A DNA stretch of 64,000 bases, from contig CAJWYF010000001.1 of assembly GCA_913049535.1 (NCBI GenBank), positions 1 through 64,000 of the forward strand, given 5' to 3'. Shown here piece after piece: positions 49,404 through 59,640 of this stretch; position 1 is the stretch's first letter; every line of letters starts with the position of its first letter. Made by a program: the position numbers and the translations under genes. The notes below the pieces were generated by a model that saw only the letters and a list, made by a program, of their open reading frames with translations, did no database searches and was not told where the DNA came from. The stretch is from an uncultured Synechococcus sp. Its GTDB lineage: Bacteria; Cyanobacteriota; Cyanobacteriia; PCC-6307; Cyanobiaceae.

Positions 49404-50399
49404 TTAGTGATCCCCTTCCCCTTCAAACAGGGTTGCGAGGGGCTCGCTGCTGATGCCCTCCACCTCCTTGAGGTAGCGCGCTAGCACCTCGCTCTGGCCG
49501 TGGGTCACGTAGACCTGCTGGGCCCTGGATTGGCGCACGGTCTGCAGCAATCCATCCCAGTCGGCATGGTCGCTGAGCACAAACCCTCGCTCATAGCCGC
49601 GGCGTCGCCGCGCGCCGCGAACCGCCATCCAGCCAGAGGCAAAAGCGGTTTGCGGAGCTTTGAAACGTTTCATCCAGGGGCTGCGATGCGCTGAAGGTGG
49701 AGCCAGCACCAACCGCCCTGACCAATCGCTTTTGCGCGGCAGTGCACTGAGCGGCCGTGTGGGCAGCATGGCGATCCCCTCATCGCGATAGGCCTGGGTG
49801 ATGGGAACCATGGCGCCATGCAGCAGCACTTCCTCATCCAGGCCAAGCTGAGCCAGCTCAGCCAACAGACGTTGCGCCTTGCCGAAGGCGTAGCAGAACA
49901 GCAGGGAGGCTCGCTCTGGGGCTGCCTGCCACCACTGCATCAGCTCCTGGGCCACGCTGCGTCCGCTTGGCCAGCGGTAGATCGGCATACCGAAGGTGGC
50001 CTCGGTGATCAGGACATCGCAATCCACCACCTCAAAGGGATCACAGCTCGGATCGGGATCGCGCTTGTAATCCCCGCTGACCAGCCAGGTTTCATCACCC
50101 GCCCGCAACCGGATCTGAGCGGACCCGAGCACGTGGCCAGCGCTGTGGAATGACACCTCGGCATCCCCCAGCCGGATGACATCGCCGTAGCTCAGCGCGT
50201 GCAGGTTGATCGTCTGACCCAGCCGCTGGCGCAGAACCGCCTCTGCTCGCCCGATCGCCCAGTATTCACCGCATCCGGCACGGGCATGGTCAGCATGGGC
50301 ATGGGTGATCAGGGCCCGTGGCACTGGCCTCCAGGGATCGATCCAGGCATCAGCCGCCCGGCAATACAGCCCCTGAGGGGTGTGCTCCACCAGTGTCAT
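49404..50399 (-). CDS. Ligase-associated DNA damage response exonuclease (MBL-fold)
   Basis: A 331-residue metallo-beta-lactamase-fold nuclease. The metal motif is LITHAHADHARAG (HxHxDH, residues 33-38). A second cluster includes VSGDYKRDPDPSC and DVLITEATFG, and YVTHGQSE near the C-terminus supplies a later His. This matches the exonuclease that accompanies the ligase/helicase/PdeM set. It lies 17 bases downstream of nadA on the same strand and so may be cotranscribed with it. Confidence 0.88.
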   Translation of the reverse strand: MTLVEHTPQGLYCRAADAWIDPWRPVPRALITHAHADHARAGCGEYWAIGRAEAVLRQRLGQTINLHALSYGDVIRLGDAEVSFHSAGHVLGSAQIRLRAGDETWLVSGDYKRDPDPSCDPFEVVDCDVLITEATFGMPIYRWPSGRSVAQELMQWWQAAPERASLLFCYAFGKAQRLLAELAQLGLDEEVLLHGAMVPITQAYRDEGIAMLPTRPLSALPRKSDWSGRLVLAPPSAHRSPWMKRFKAPQTAFASGWMAVRGARRRRGYERGFVLSDHADWDGLLQTVRQSRAQQVYVTHGQSEVLARYLKEVEGISSEPLATLFEGEGDH

Positions 50400-50416
50400 C
50401 GTTCAGCCCTGGTGAT

Positions 50417-51370
50417 CTAAAGGCTGAGTTCCAGCATCTTCTCGATGGGCTTGAGGGCGCGCTGACGCAGGGCCTCATCAAGTTCAATCGCCGGTTCGAG
50501 TGTGCTGAGGCATTGCTCGAGCTTGTCGAGGGTGTTCAGCCGCATATGGGGGCAGGCGTTGCAACTGCAGCCATCCAACCCCGGCACCGCGTGAAAACTC
50601 TTGCTTGGGACGGCTTTGCGCATCTGGTGCAGGATGCCTGGCTCGGTCAGCACGATGAAGCTGCTGGCAGCGTCATCGCGGCTGTAGCGCAGCAGTTTGC
50701 TGGTGGAGCCGATGAAATCGGCTAGGTCCAGCAGGTTCTCCTCACATTCGGGATGGGCGATCACCTTGGCCTCAGGGTGGGTGGATTTGAGCTGCAGCAC
50801 CGCCTCCTCACTGAAGGTTTCATGCACGATGCAGCTGCCCTGCCAGAGGGTGAGCTCGCGGCCGGCCTGGCGGCTGACCCAGCGCCCGAGGTTGCGATCG
50901 GGTGCAAACAGAATCGGCTGATCCTGGGGAATGGATTGCACCATCGCCACGGCGTTGCTGCTGGTGCAGATCAGATCACTCTGGGCTTTGATCGCCGCTG
51001 AGCAATTGATGTAGCTGATCACCACATGATCGGGATGTTGCGAGCGGAAGGCTTCAAACGCGTCCGGCGGGCAGGCATCTGCCAAGGAGCAGCCGGCATT
51101 GAGATCCGGCAGCACAACGGTTTTCTGCGGACTGAGGATCTTGGCGGTCTCGGCCATGAAATGCACGCCGCAGAAGACGATCACATCGGCATCGGTGCTC
51201 GCTGCTTTGCGCGACAGCTCGAGGGAATCACCGATGAAGTCGGCAATGTCCTGGATCGACTCCTCCTGGTAGTAGTGGGCCAGGATGACGGCATTGCGCT
51301 GCTGCCGCAGGTGCTGGATGCGCTCCAGCTGATCGCAATCAGGCGCGGCGGGCTGGGCGGCAGCAAACAC
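50417..51370 (-). CDS. nadA: Quinolinate synthase A
   Basis: A 317-residue [4Fe-4S] enzyme of de novo NAD synthesis that condenses iminoaspartate with DHAP. Conserved Cys positions are seen in [14 protein letters not shown], in [13 protein letters not shown] and in [18 protein letters not shown]. The GTG at 51370 ([10 protein letters not shown]) is chosen because the upstream part of the longer frame overlaps the divergent 51428 gene and is shadow. It is divergent from that metallophosphoesterase. Confidence 0.93.
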   Translation of the reverse strand: MFAAAQPAAPDCDQLERIQHLRQQRNAVILAHYYQEESIQDIADFIGDSLELSRKAASTDADVIVFCGVHFMAETAKILSPQKTVVLPDLNAGCSLADACPPDAFEAFRSQHPDHVVISYINCSAAIKAQSDLICTSSNAVAMVQSIPQDQPILFAPDRNLGRWVSRQAGRELTLWQGSCIVHETFSEEAVLQLKSTHPEAKVIAHPECEENLLDLADFIGSTSKLLRYSRDDAASSFIVLTEPGILHQMRKAVPSKSFHAVPGLDGCSCNACPHMRLNTLDKLEQCLSTLEPAIELDEALRQRALKPIEKMLELSL

Positions 51371-51427
51371 GTGGTCGGGGGAAGAGGGAGGATGATCCCA
51401 GATTAGAAACGGCTGACAGGGGGTTCG

Positions 51428-52282
51428 GTGCTGCGTCTGGCCATTGCCGGTGATCTGCATGGCCAGTGGGATGCACTGGATGCGGAATTGATGCAGCGTC
51501 TGGCCCCCGATGCCCTTTTGGTAGTGGGGGATCTCGCTGATGGTGATGTCCGCCTGCCCCGACGCTTGCGTGAACTGACCCTGCCGGTGGCGTGCGTGTT
51601 GGGAAACCATGACGCCGCCAAAGATGCCAGCGGACGGACTCTGTCGTTGATGGAGCAGGCCTTAGGCCCGCTGCACTGCGGTTGGTCCCTGAGGTTGCTC
51701 GAGCCGCCTGGTTTGGCCGTGGTGGGCGGTAGGCCTGGCAGTCCAGGTGGCGGCTTTCACCTTTCCGCTGCGGTGAAAGCTCACTGGGGTGATCTCAGCA
51801 TTTTTGAGTCCGCTGAACGGATTGCTGCTGCAGCGCTGCAGGCACCGCCCGAGCTGCCGTTGGTGCTTCTGGCCCACTCCGGTCCCAGTGGCCTGGGGAG
51901 CGCGGCCAATGATCCCTGCGGCCGAGATTGGAAGCGTCCGGCATGTGATTGGGGGGATCAGGACCTGCAGGAGGCGATTGTGCGCATTCGCCGCCACCGG
52001 GCTGTGCCTCTGGTGGTGTTCGGTCATATGCATCACCGCTTGCGCCATGGCGCAGGTGAGCGCCGCAGCTTGCATCAGGACCGCCAGGGAACGGTTTATC
52101 TCAATGCTGCCTGCGTGCCGCGCCACCTTGACGATGCCGATGGCGCCCCCCTGCGCCATTTCAGCTGGGTGGAGATGGACTCCGATGGAACGGTGAGCTT
52201 GGCGGCTCAGCGCTGGTATCGCGCTGACGGTGCGATCGAGCGTGATGACCTCTTGCTCTGCTCGCCGGCCCTGCCGTGCTGA
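51428..52282 (+). CDS. Metallophosphoesterase (TIGR04168-like)
   Basis: A 284-residue calcineurin-like phosphoesterase. Motifs in order: [44 protein letters not shown] and FGHMHHRL. This pattern suits the cyanobacterial/plant TIGR04168 family of unknown substrate. The start is a GTG at 51428. It overlaps the next gene by seven bases and is probably cotranscribed with it. It is divergent from nadA across 57 bases. Confidence 0.82.
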   Translation: MLRLAIAGDLHGQWDALDAELMQRLAPDALLVVGDLADGDVRLPRRLRELTLPVACVLGNHDAAKDASGRTLSLMEQALGPLHCGWSLRLLEPPGLAVVGGRPGSPGGGFHLSAAVKAHWGDLSIFESAERIAAAALQAPPELPLVLLAHSGPSGLGSAANDPCGRDWKRPACDWGDQDLQEAIVRIRRHRAVPLVVFGHMHHRLRHGAGERRSLHQDRQGTVYLNAACVPRHLDDADGAPLRHFSWVEMDSDGTVSLAAQRWYRADGAIERDDLLLCSPALPC

Positions 52283-53355
52283 TCATTGCCTGCATCAGCA
52301 GCCACGGTTTTGGCCATGGCGCCCGGGTGGCTGCTGTGCTTCAGGCGTTGCATGCCCGCCGACCTGACTGCCGCTTCATCCTCTCGACGGCCCTGCCGCG
52401 GGACTTTCTGCAGCGCTGTTTTGCCGGGCTGCCCATGAACGTGCGTCCCTGCCAGTGGGATGTGGGTGTGCTGCAGGGGGATGCCCTTGGCAGTGACCCT
52501 GATGCCACGCTTATGGCGCTTGAGCATCTGCAGCGCAATCTGCCGCTCTTACTGGAGAGAGAGGGCCACTGGCTGGCGGGCCAATGCCGCCGTGGTGAGG
52601 CCGCTCTGGTGCTGGGCGATATTCCACCGGCTGCAGCTTTGCTGGCCAAGCGGTTAGATCTGCAGCTGGTGTGGCACGGAAATTTCGGTTGGGACTCCAT
52701 CTATGGGGCGATGGATGAGCGCTTTGCTGTTTGGAGTCAGCGCTGTCTTGAGCTCTACCGTCAAGGCTCTGCCCTCCTGAGCTGTCCCTTTGCACTGCCC
52801 ATGCCCTGGAATCTGCCAGGGCGGTCACTGGGACTGGGTTGCGCCAAGCCTCGGATGGAGATCGATCAGCTGCGAGAGCGTCTCGATTGGCGCACGCCAC
52901 GAGACAGGAGCGCTTTGCTCTGTTTTGGCGGGCTAGGCCTGGCCTGTCGCCCGGCCTGGCTTGAATCTTGGCGGGACTGGCGCTTTCTGGTCCTCGACCC
53001 TGCCCTGGCAACAGCAGGAAATGCGGTGCTGGTGCCTGAGGAGCTGCGCCCCCTTGATGTCATGGGGCTTTGTGAACGGGTGATTACCAAGCCGGGGTTC
53101 AGCACATTTTGCGAAGCACTGCATCAACAGTGCGGGCTGGTGGTGGTGCGGCGTGAGGGTTTTGCAGAAGCAGCGGTGCTGGAGTCATCACTGCGTCGCC
53201 ATGGCCATCACCGATTTCTCAGTCGCAAGCAGTTCGATTGCGGTGACTGGGAACTGGATCAGCCTTTATTGCCGCCGGAGGGGATGCCTCTTGCTGGCGG
53301 AGGTGTGGATCAGGCCGCGGATTTTCTGTTGCATCAACTACAACAATGCCCATGA
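52276..53355 (+). CDS. Glycosyltransferase-like protein (GT28/UDP-GT fold)
   Basis: A 359-residue protein. The N-terminal IACISSHGFGHGARVAAVLQ matches the first strand-loop of GT-B glycosyltransferases and the L-arabinokinase N-terminal domain. The C-terminal KPGFSTFCEALHQQCGLVVV carries the KPG donor-binding motif seen in MurG-like enzymes. The donor and acceptor are not evident. The start is a GTG at 52276, overlapping the preceding gene by seven bases. Confidence 0.7.
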   Translation: MLIIACISSHGFGHGARVAAVLQALHARRPDCRFILSTALPRDFLQRCFAGLPMNVRPCQWDVGVLQGDALGSDPDATLMALEHLQRNLPLLLEREGHWLAGQCRRGEAALVLGDIPPAAALLAKRLDLQLVWHGNFGWDSIYGAMDERFAVWSQRCLELYRQGSALLSCPFALPMPWNLPGRSLGLGCAKPRMEIDQLRERLDWRTPRDRSALLCFGGLGLACRPAWLESWRDWRFLVLDPALATAGNAVLVPEELRPLDVMGLCERVITKPGFSTFCEALHQQCGLVVVRREGFAEAAVLESSLRRHGHHRFLSRKQFDCGDWELDQPLLPPEGMPLAGGGVDQAADFLLHQLQQCP

Positions 53356-53586
53356 CACGTGAGCCTGATGCTCACCATGAGCCGGTTGCTGATGTCGTTT
53401 TGATCCCAGGAAGATCAGCTGCTTGATTGCAAGCCAGCGGCCGACAATCAGGCCAAGCTCGTGCTTATGGACGCTTTTCTATCTGGTCGATTGTTAATCT
53501 CAGTCGTCTAATCCTTGGGCATATTTGCGCCGTCGCCTGTGTGATGTTCCATGGGCGATCGCTCCAAGTTGTCTGTTTCTTCAGCC

Positions 53587-54369
53587 ATGCGCGTGAACGG
53601 CGTCGCCATTACCGCCCCTCTGGTTGCTGCCGCGGCAGTTGCAGTTCTTCCACTCGGTGCACAGGCCGGGGGTGTCTCGGTGGACACCGATTCGTTCCAA
53701 TCCAGCCGGCAAGAGGATGTCGAGCTAGCACAGCTGCGCATGCCTCGTCTGCGTTTCCCCGGGTTGCCCGCGGTGCCGAGAATCTTTGCGATCACACCCG
53801 AGCGTCGTGCGCTGCTGAACACCATCCGTTACGCCGAAGGCACCTGGAAAGAGGGTGCTGACGTTGGCTACCGCGTCATGTTCGGTGGCAGTCTGATGAA
53901 GACTCTGGATCGCCACCCCGATCGCATCAACTACACCAGTGGCTACGCCAGTGCAGCTGCAGGTGCCTACCAATTCATGCCGGCCACCTGGCGCCTGGCG
54001 GTGCGCGCCCTTGATCTTGTCGGTTTTGGCCCCCATGCCCAGGATCAAGCAGCGCTTTATCTGATTCAGCGACGGGGTGCCCTGCCCCTGGCGGACCGTG
54101 GAATCCTCTCCAAGGATCTGGCCGCCAAACTGGCGCCTGAATGGGCTTCCTTTCCGACCCTGCGCAACCGCAGTTACTACGGTCAGCCTGTGGTCAAGTA
54201 CGGCAGATTGAAGCGCTTCTACGAAGCCAATTTGGCCCGACTGCGCAACCTCCACCCTCCGATGGTGAAGACAGTCGAGCCTGAAATCATCATTGAAGAG
54301 CCTGAAGTCTGCAGTGGTGACGCCTTCGAGTGCATGTTGGAAGGCGTCGGTCAAGGCGACGGCATCTGA
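53587..54369 (+). CDS. Exported GH104-type muramidase / lytic transglycosylase-like protein
   Basis: A 260-residue protein if started at MRVNGVAITAP (53587), which gives a clean signal peptide ending at ALA-like QAGG. A start at 53551 adds MGDRSKLSVSSA. The catalytic domain has ALLNTIRYAEGTWKEGADVGY, AAGAYQFMPATWR and LYLIQRRGALPLAD, the pattern of lambda R-type transglycosylases (GH104) with Glu in the AEGT block. It would act on peptidoglycan in the periplasm. A 37-residue acidic tail follows. An isolated gene with no lysis partner. Confidence 0.8.
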   Translation: MRVNGVAITAPLVAAAAVAVLPLGAQAGGVSVDTDSFQSSRQEDVELAQLRMPRLRFPGLPAVPRIFAITPERRALLNTIRYAEGTWKEGADVGYRVMFGGSLMKTLDRHPDRINYTSGYASAAAGAYQFMPATWRLAVRALDLVGFGPHAQDQAALYLIQRRGALPLADRGILSKDLAAKLAPEWASFPTLRNRSYYGQPVVKYGRLKRFYEANLARLRNLHPPMVKTVEPEIIIEEPEVCSGDAFECMLEGVGQGDGI

Positions 54370-54378
54370 CGCTGGGGA

Positions 54379-55173
54379 TCAGGCTGAATCTCCTGATCCT
54401 GCGCCACGGCTGCTGAACCACTGGGCTGTCAGATAGGCACCCAGGGCGCTGCCGAGGAAGCCAAGAATGTTGCGGCTCAAGGGCAGCCAGTCATTGGTGC
54501 GTGTCACCACAGGACCGATGCCAAAGATCCCAAACAGGATGATCCACAGGGGTGAAAGAAGTAACACCCAGCTCCAGGCGAAAGTTTTTCCCTCTTCCCG
54601 GGGGAAGCCTGCAAACCCCACCACCAGTCCACCAAGAATGGATGTGCTGAGTGTCAGCAGCCATTGCTCATTGGGTAATCCAGGCACCACTTGGCATCCC
54701 CCCCGCTCCAGGCAGATCTCTACGGCTTCGAGGGCATCGAACACAGCCCCGTCTTCGCCGTGGTCCCGGACGTAGTACTGGTTCCCAAAGCGCGTCTGCA
54801 GCTCCACCCAGTAGGTGCGAGGCATCAGGGCAAAGAGGGCATCACCGACGTTGAAGTTCAGAAGGTTGCCCCCCCGTGGGTCAGCCACCAGCAGCAGGCT
54901 GCGTTCATCGAGCTTCCAGTAATCACGTACGGCCAGACCTGGGGTCTGATCGAACTGGGTCAACACCCGCAGTTTCCAGCCGTTGGCCGCTTCGAACTGC
55001 TCGAGCTGTTGCTCGAGGTTGGTCCGCTGGCTGTCCGTCAGCACCCTGGCCAGATCGATGACGGTGGTGTCGTGGTCCGGTAGCAGCTCAGGGTTATCGA
55101 GGGCATGAACTGGAGCGAGCGGCTGCAGCATCAGCCAGCAGCAGGTGAGCAGCGGGAGCAGCCAGCGGAGCAT
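54379..55173 (-). CDS. Psb32-like TPM-domain thylakoid protein
   Basis: A 264-residue protein if started at 55173 (MLRWLLPLLT…), which gives a normal signal peptide; longer starts (55197, 55233) leave no space to the divergent gene. The TPM domain reads VIDLARVLTDSQRTNLEQQL and WKLRVLTQFDQTPG, and two C-terminal TM helices follow (LWIILFGIFGIG, ILGFLGSALGAYL). Psb32 relatives help protect or repair photosystem II. It converges on the GH104-type gene. Confidence 0.8.
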   Translation of the reverse strand: MLRWLLPLLTCCWLMLQPLAPVHALDNPELLPDHDTTVIDLARVLTDSQRTNLEQQLEQFEAANGWKLRVLTQFDQTPGLAVRDYWKLDERSLLLVADPRGGNLLNFNVGDALFALMPRTYWVELQTRFGNQYYVRDHGEDGAVFDALEAVEICLERGGCQVVPGLPNEQWLLTLSTSILGGLVVGFAGFPREEGKTFAWSWVLLLSPLWIILFGIFGIGPVVTRTNDWLPLSRNILGFLGSALGAYLTAQWFSSRGAGSGDSA

Positions 55174-55205
55174 GGTGGTGGGCACAGTGCTGCGCATTCT
55201 CGGTG

Positions 55206-56390
55206 ATGTCTTCACCTGCTGTGCCAACGCCACCCCAGTGGCTTGCTGAGCGGCTCAGGGCTTCGGCTGGGCCGGTGGGTTTTGCCACGGTCATGGACTG
55301 GCTGCTCAATGATCCGCAGTTCGGCTACTACGGCAGTGGCTGTGTGCGCTTTGGGCCAGAGGGTGATTTCGTCACGGCCCCCACCCAGGGGTCGGCGTTT
55401 GCTGAGCTGCTGGGCCGGCAGCTGTGGCCCTGCTTTGAGGCGCTTGCCCTTGAGCAGCCAGGATCCATCAGCCTGATCGAGTGGGGACCTGGTGATGGTT
55501 CTTTGATGGCGCAGCTGCTCCATGCGCTGGAACTGGGCCAGACCGCCTGGGGCGAGCGACTGGAGGTGGTGCTGGTGGAGAGCAGTCCAGCGCTGCGCCA
55601 GCAACAGCAGGAGCGTTTGGCGGATCTGAGCCTGCCGATCCAATGGCTCTCGCCCGAGGCGCTGCAGCGCCAGCCGCGCCGCGGTCTGGTGCTGGCCCAT
55701 GAGTTGCTGGATGCCCTGCCGGTGCAGCGCTTTGTCCTAGCTTCCAAGCGCTGGCATGAACTGCTGGTCTGCGTTGATGCCGCAGGTCAACCGCAGTGGT
55801 GTCAAGGGGAGCCTCTCGGCGCTGACACGCTGCAGCAACTGCAGCAGCTGGGACTGCCTGCCGATGGCGGCGGTCGACCAGACGGTTGGTCCAGCGAGTG
55901 GTGTCCTCTGCTCTCCAGCTGGTTGCAGCAGGCCCGTGCGTCCCTCTCTCAGGGATGGCTGCTAGCGATTGACTACGCCCTAAGCGCCCAGCGGTATTAC
56001 GCGCCGCAGCGTGATGGCGGCACCCTGCTGGCCTGCAGGGGGCAGCGCACCAGCAGTGACCTTCTGGCTGATCCTGGTCGGCAGGACATCACGGCCCATG
56101 TGTGCAGCACCTTGCTGGAGCACCTGGCGCCCCAGGCCGGTTGGCATTGCTGCGGAACCGCATTGCAGGGGGAGGTGCTGTTGCAATTGGGCCTGGCCGC
56201 TGAAATCTCCGCGCTCTCGGAGCCTGGACCTCAGGATCTGGCCTCACGCTTGGCGCGTCGTGAGGAGCTGTTGCGCCTGGTGGATCCCCATCTGCTGGGT
56301 GGATTCTGGTGGTTCTGGCTCGAGGCTCAGAGTCAGCCAGCGGCTCCAAGGCCCCTCACGCCGCCTGGCTGGTGGCCTGAAGCGCCTTGA
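55206..56390 (+). CDS. MidA/NDUFAF7-type SAM-dependent methyltransferase
   Basis: A 394-residue COG1565 protein. [17 protein letters not shown] at the N-terminus and [20 protein letters not shown] (SAM-binding motif I) near residue 95 identify it, with [15 protein letters not shown] later. In eukaryotes this family methylates an Arg of a complex I subunit; a role in NDH-1 assembly is inferred for cyanobacteria. GTG-ATG at 55203-55208 gives two close starts; ATG is used. It overlaps aroB tail-to-tail by 35 bases. Confidence 0.85.
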   Translation: MSSPAVPTPPQWLAERLRASAGPVGFATVMDWLLNDPQFGYYGSGCVRFGPEGDFVTAPTQGSAFAELLGRQLWPCFEALALEQPGSISLIEWGPGDGSLMAQLLHALELGQTAWGERLEVVLVESSPALRQQQQERLADLSLPIQWLSPEALQRQPRRGLVLAHELLDALPVQRFVLASKRWHELLVCVDAAGQPQWCQGEPLGADTLQQLQQLGLPADGGGRPDGWSSEWCPLLSSWLQQARASLSQGWLLAIDYALSAQRYYAPQRDGGTLLACRGQRTSSDLLADPGRQDITAHVCSTLLEHLAPQAGWHCCGTALQGEVLLQLGLAAEISALSEPGPQDLASRLARREELLRLVDPHLLGGFWWFWLEAQSQPAAPRPLTPPGWWPEAP

Positions 56391-57474
56391 TGGCCTCGTC
56401 CAGGTTGATGTCATCGCGAATCACCACTTGGCCGATGGCACTGGGAAGCACAAAGCGCACCCGGCCATCGCGCACCTTTTTGTCGTGCAGCATCGCCTCG
56501 CGCACGGCGCTCGCCTCGAGCTCAGGTGCCTGGATGGGCAAGCCGCAGCGTTGGAGCAGATTCACCTGCCGCTGTTGATCCGCTTCACTCCAGAGGCCCA
56601 GCTGCAGGCTGAGCACCCCGGCGGCACGCATGCCGATCGCCACGGCTTCCCCGTGGAGGTACTGGCTGTAGCCGGTGAGAGTTTCCACCACATGGCCAAG
56701 GGTGTGGCCGTAGTTGAGGATCGCCCGCAGATTGCCCTCCCGCTCGTCATTGGCCACGATCCGTGCCTTGGCAGCTGCAGAGCGCTTGAGGATCTGCTGC
56801 AGCAATGGCGCGCCGATGGTGTCGAGGTCATCGAGTCGCTGCCGATCTTCCAGCTGTTCAAACAACAGCGGGTCGCAGATCACCCCGTACTTGATCACCT
56901 CCGCCATGCCGGCGCGCACCTCCTTCAGCGGCAGGGTGGCGAGAGTGGCGGGATCCATCAGCACCATGCGCGGCTGGTGAAAGGCTCCGATGAGGTTCTT
57001 GCCGCCGGGATGGTTCACACCGGTCTTGCCGCCGATCGCGGCATCCACCATGGCCAGCACCGTGGTGGGCACCTGCACCACAGCGATGCCCCGCAGCCAG
57101 GTGGCGGCAGCAAAACCGGTCATGTCACCAACAATCCCACCACCTAGGGCCACCATCAGCGAGCCACGCTCCAGCCCCATGGCGTAGGCCCCGTCATGGA
57201 TGCGAGCCACGGTCGCCGGGGTTTTGTGCTCCTCACCGGCATCGACCACCAGCAGTTCAAGGTTGAAGCCCGCTTGCTGCAGGGACTGGCTCAGCGTCTG
57301 GCCGTAGTGCTCGGCCACCACCGGGTTGCTCACCGCCAGAACCTTGGTGCCGGCCTTGTAGCCCAGCTGCAGCAGCCGTTCACCCAGGCTGGCCAGGCAG
57401 CCATGACCGATGTGGATGTTGTAAGGACGGGCCAGTTCCACCGGAACCGTGGTGATCGGGGCGCCGGTGTCCAT
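56356..57474 (-). CDS. aroB: 3-dehydroquinate synthase
   Basis: A 372-residue enzyme for the second shikimate step. Family blocks: [51 protein letters not shown] and LKSLxx-type [17 protein letters not shown]. The start at 57474 ([14 protein letters not shown]) is favoured since the 16-residue extension is basic and lies towards the divergent permease. It overlaps the MidA-like gene by 35 bases at the 3' end. Confidence 0.95.
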   Translation of the reverse strand: MDTGAPITTVPVELARPYNIHIGHGCLASLGERLLQLGYKAGTKVLAVSNPVVAEHYGQTLSQSLQQAGFNLELLVVDAGEEHKTPATVARIHDGAYAMGLERGSLMVALGGGIVGDMTGFAAATWLRGIAVVQVPTTVLAMVDAAIGGKTGVNHPGGKNLIGAFHQPRMVLMDPATLATLPLKEVRAGMAEVIKYGVICDPLLFEQLEDRQRLDDLDTIGAPLLQQILKRSAAAKARIVANDEREGNLRAILNYGHTLGHVVETLTGYSQYLHGEAVAIGMRAAGVLSLQLGLWSEADQQRQVNLLQRCGLPIQAPELEASAVREAMLHDKKVRDGRVRFVLPSAIGQVVIRDDINLDEAIKALQATSQAA

Positions 57475-57548
57475 TGGTTTGAGAGGCCGTCGGACCCTGA
57501 ATGTATGGCCTGCCTCGCTCACAATGCGGCGGTTCGGTCTGAAAGGTC

Positions 57549-58430
57549 ATGCGCCGACCACTGCTGCAGCCCTGGCTGTTCGTCGCTCCGGCGCTGCTGT
57601 TGATCAGTCTCACGGTGCTTGTACCGGCCTTGATGGCGCTGGTGATGAGCTTCACGCGCAGTGGCCTTGATGTCAGTGAACCACTGCAATTCATCGGGCT
57701 GGCCAACCTGCAGCGCCTCGCTGCTGATCCGATGTTTCTGCGGGTGCTCGGCACCACGGCCCTGTATTTGGTCGGCGTTGTGCCGCCGATCGTTCTTGGT
57801 GCACTGGCTCTGGCCGTGCTGGTGAACCGGTCTCTGCCTGGAATGCACTGGTTCCGCGGTGCCTTCTATACCCCGGTGTTGGTGTCCATCGTCGTTGCCG
57901 CCATCGCCTTTCGTTGGCTTTACGCGGAGAACGGTTTGATCAACGGCTGGGCTTCAGCATTGCTGGGGGAAGGGTTTGAGGCCATTGGGTTTCTCAGTGA
58001 CCCCTGGCTTGCGCTCCCCTCGGTGATGCTGGTGACCCTCTGGAAAGGCCTCGGGTATTACATGGTGATCTTTCTGGCGGGTCTGCAGGGGATCCCCAAA
58101 GATCTCTACGAGGCCGCTGAATTGGATGGCTGCCGGGGCTGGCGTCAGCACCTCGACATCACCTTGCCGCTCCTGCGTCCCTATGTGGCGTTGGTGGCCG
58201 TGATCTCCGCTATTGCAGCCACGAAGGTCTTTGAGGAGGTGTTTCTCATGACCCAAGGCGGTCCTGCCGATTCCACCCGCACGGTGGTCTATTACGTCTA
58301 CGACCTTGCTTTCCAGGAGCTGGAGATCAGCTATGCCTGCACCGCTGGCCTGGCTCTGTTCCTGGTGGTGCTGTTGCTTGGGCTGCTGCAGCAGAGCCTG
58401 AAGGCCGGCAGCACTACATTGAAGGATTGA
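57549..58430 (+). CDS. Carbohydrate ABC transporter permease (MalF/UgpA-type)
   Basis: A 293-residue CUT1-type permease with six TM segments. The EAA loop is visible as EAAELDGCRGWRQHLDITLP, a good match to EAAxxDGAxxxxxFxxIxLP. It would import a sugar or compatible solute such as glucosylglycerol, but no binding protein, second permease or ATPase is nearby. The partner genes must be elsewhere. It lies 13 bases before purK. Confidence 0.88.
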   Translation: MRRPLLQPWLFVAPALLLISLTVLVPALMALVMSFTRSGLDVSEPLQFIGLANLQRLAADPMFLRVLGTTALYLVGVVPPIVLGALALAVLVNRSLPGMHWFRGAFYTPVLVSIVVAAIAFRWLYAENGLINGWASALLGEGFEAIGFLSDPWLALPSVMLVTLWKGLGYYMVIFLAGLQGIPKDLYEAAELDGCRGWRQHLDITLPLLRPYVALVAVISAIAATKVFEEVFLMTQGGPADSTRTVVYYVYDLAFQELEISYACTAGLALFLVVLLLGLLQQSLKAGSTTLKD

Positions 58431-58443
58431 GAGCCAGCTGCGC

Positions 58444-59595
58444 GTGAACCGACCCGGCATCGTCGGAAGTGGTCAGCTCGCTCTGATGCTGTCTGAAGCA
58501 GCCAGGGCCATGGATCTGGAGCTCCAGCTCCAGGCGGCTGCTGCCGATGATCCCGCCGTTGCCATCGCGGCCGGTGCTGTAATTGGAGCTTCCAACACGC
58601 CCGAGGCCACCGCCGCTCTGGCGGAGCGCTGCGACGTCATCGGTTTTGAGAATGAATGGGTTGACCTCAAGGCGCTGACGGCATTGGAGCTGCAGGGCAC
58701 CACGTTTCAACCCTCTGCCGCGGTGTTGAAGGAGCTGGTGAACAAGCGCCGTCAGCGCCAGATCCTCGAGAAGCTCAACCTGCCCTGCCCCCGGTGGTGT
58801 GATCTTGCCTCGGTCGTCAGTGCCGGTGGTGAACTGCCTGAGCACATGTCCCTGCCGGTGATGGCCAAGACCATCAGTGGTGGGTACGACGGTCAGGGCA
58901 CCGAGCAGGTCTTGAACCGGGCGTCACTGGAAGCCCTGCTAATGCGGGTTGAGCCGCGTCAATGGATCCTCGAGGAGCTGGTGCCGTTTGAGGTGGAGTT
59001 GGCGGTGGTGGTGGCCCGTGATGCCTCCGGCACCGTCGAACTGTTCCCCCTGGTGGAAACCCATCAGCACAAGCAGGTTTGTGACTGGGTGCTGGCTCCA
59101 GCAGGCGTCAGTCATGCCGTCGAGGCCCGGGTGCGCTCGATCGCGGTCTCGTTGGTGACGGCCTTGGATTACGTCGGGGTGCTGGCGATTGAATTTTTTC
59201 TTGCACCCAGTGGATTGATGATCAATGAGCTGGCCCCTCGCACCCACAACTCAGGTCACTTCACGATTGAAGCCTGCGCCACCAGCCAGTTCCGCCAGCA
59301 GCTCAATCTCCTCAGCGGGCGGCCACCTGAATCTGCTGGCCTGACGGTGCCTGGTGCCTTCATGGTCAACCTGCTGGGTTTTGAACATGCCAGCAGCGAT
59401 TACTGCGACCGTCGCCAGCAACTCGAGCGCCTGCCCGGTGCTCACCTGCACTGGTACGGCAAAAGCGATGCCCGGCCGGGGCGCAAGCTGGGGCACATCA
59501 CCTTCCTTCTGCAGGCCCATGACGCTGGGCTACGCCGCCGCGAGGCCATGGAGCACTTAGCTGCAGTACGGCAGCACTGGCCCGCAAACGGATGA
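58444..59595 (+). CDS. purK: N5-carboxyaminoimidazole ribonucleotide synthase
   Basis: A 383-residue ATP-grasp enzyme of purine synthesis that carboxylates AIR with ATP and bicarbonate. The N-terminal IVGSGQLALMLSEAARAMDL, VMAKTISGGYDGQGTEQVL, the LEELVPFEVELAVVVARD block and the NELAPRTHNSGHFTIEAC signature are all present. The start is a GTG at 58444. The following intergenic region holds the proposed 6S RNA. Confidence 0.95.
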   Translation: MNRPGIVGSGQLALMLSEAARAMDLELQLQAAAADDPAVAIAAGAVIGASNTPEATAALAERCDVIGFENEWVDLKALTALELQGTTFQPSAAVLKELVNKRRQRQILEKLNLPCPRWCDLASVVSAGGELPEHMSLPVMAKTISGGYDGQGTEQVLNRASLEALLMRVEPRQWILEELVPFEVELAVVVARDASGTVELFPLVETHQHKQVCDWVLAPAGVSHAVEARVRSIAVSLVTALDYVGVLAIEFFLAPSGLMINELAPRTHNSGHFTIEACATSQFRQQLNLLSGRPPESAGLTVPGAFMVNLLGFEHASSDYCDRRQQLERLPGAHLHWYGKSDARPGRKLGHITFLLQAHDAGLRRREAMEHLAAVRQHWPANG

Positions 59596-59640
59596 ACCCC
59601 CTACATTCAGTGCGGACTGCTGTGTTGGTGTTTGCCCTGC

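Noticed and set aside
53551-53562. Isolated GCGATCGC (HIP1-like) octamer near the GH104-type gene start
   Set aside because: Only scattered single copies were noticed in the window, so there is no sign of the repeat enrichment seen in some cyanobacteria.
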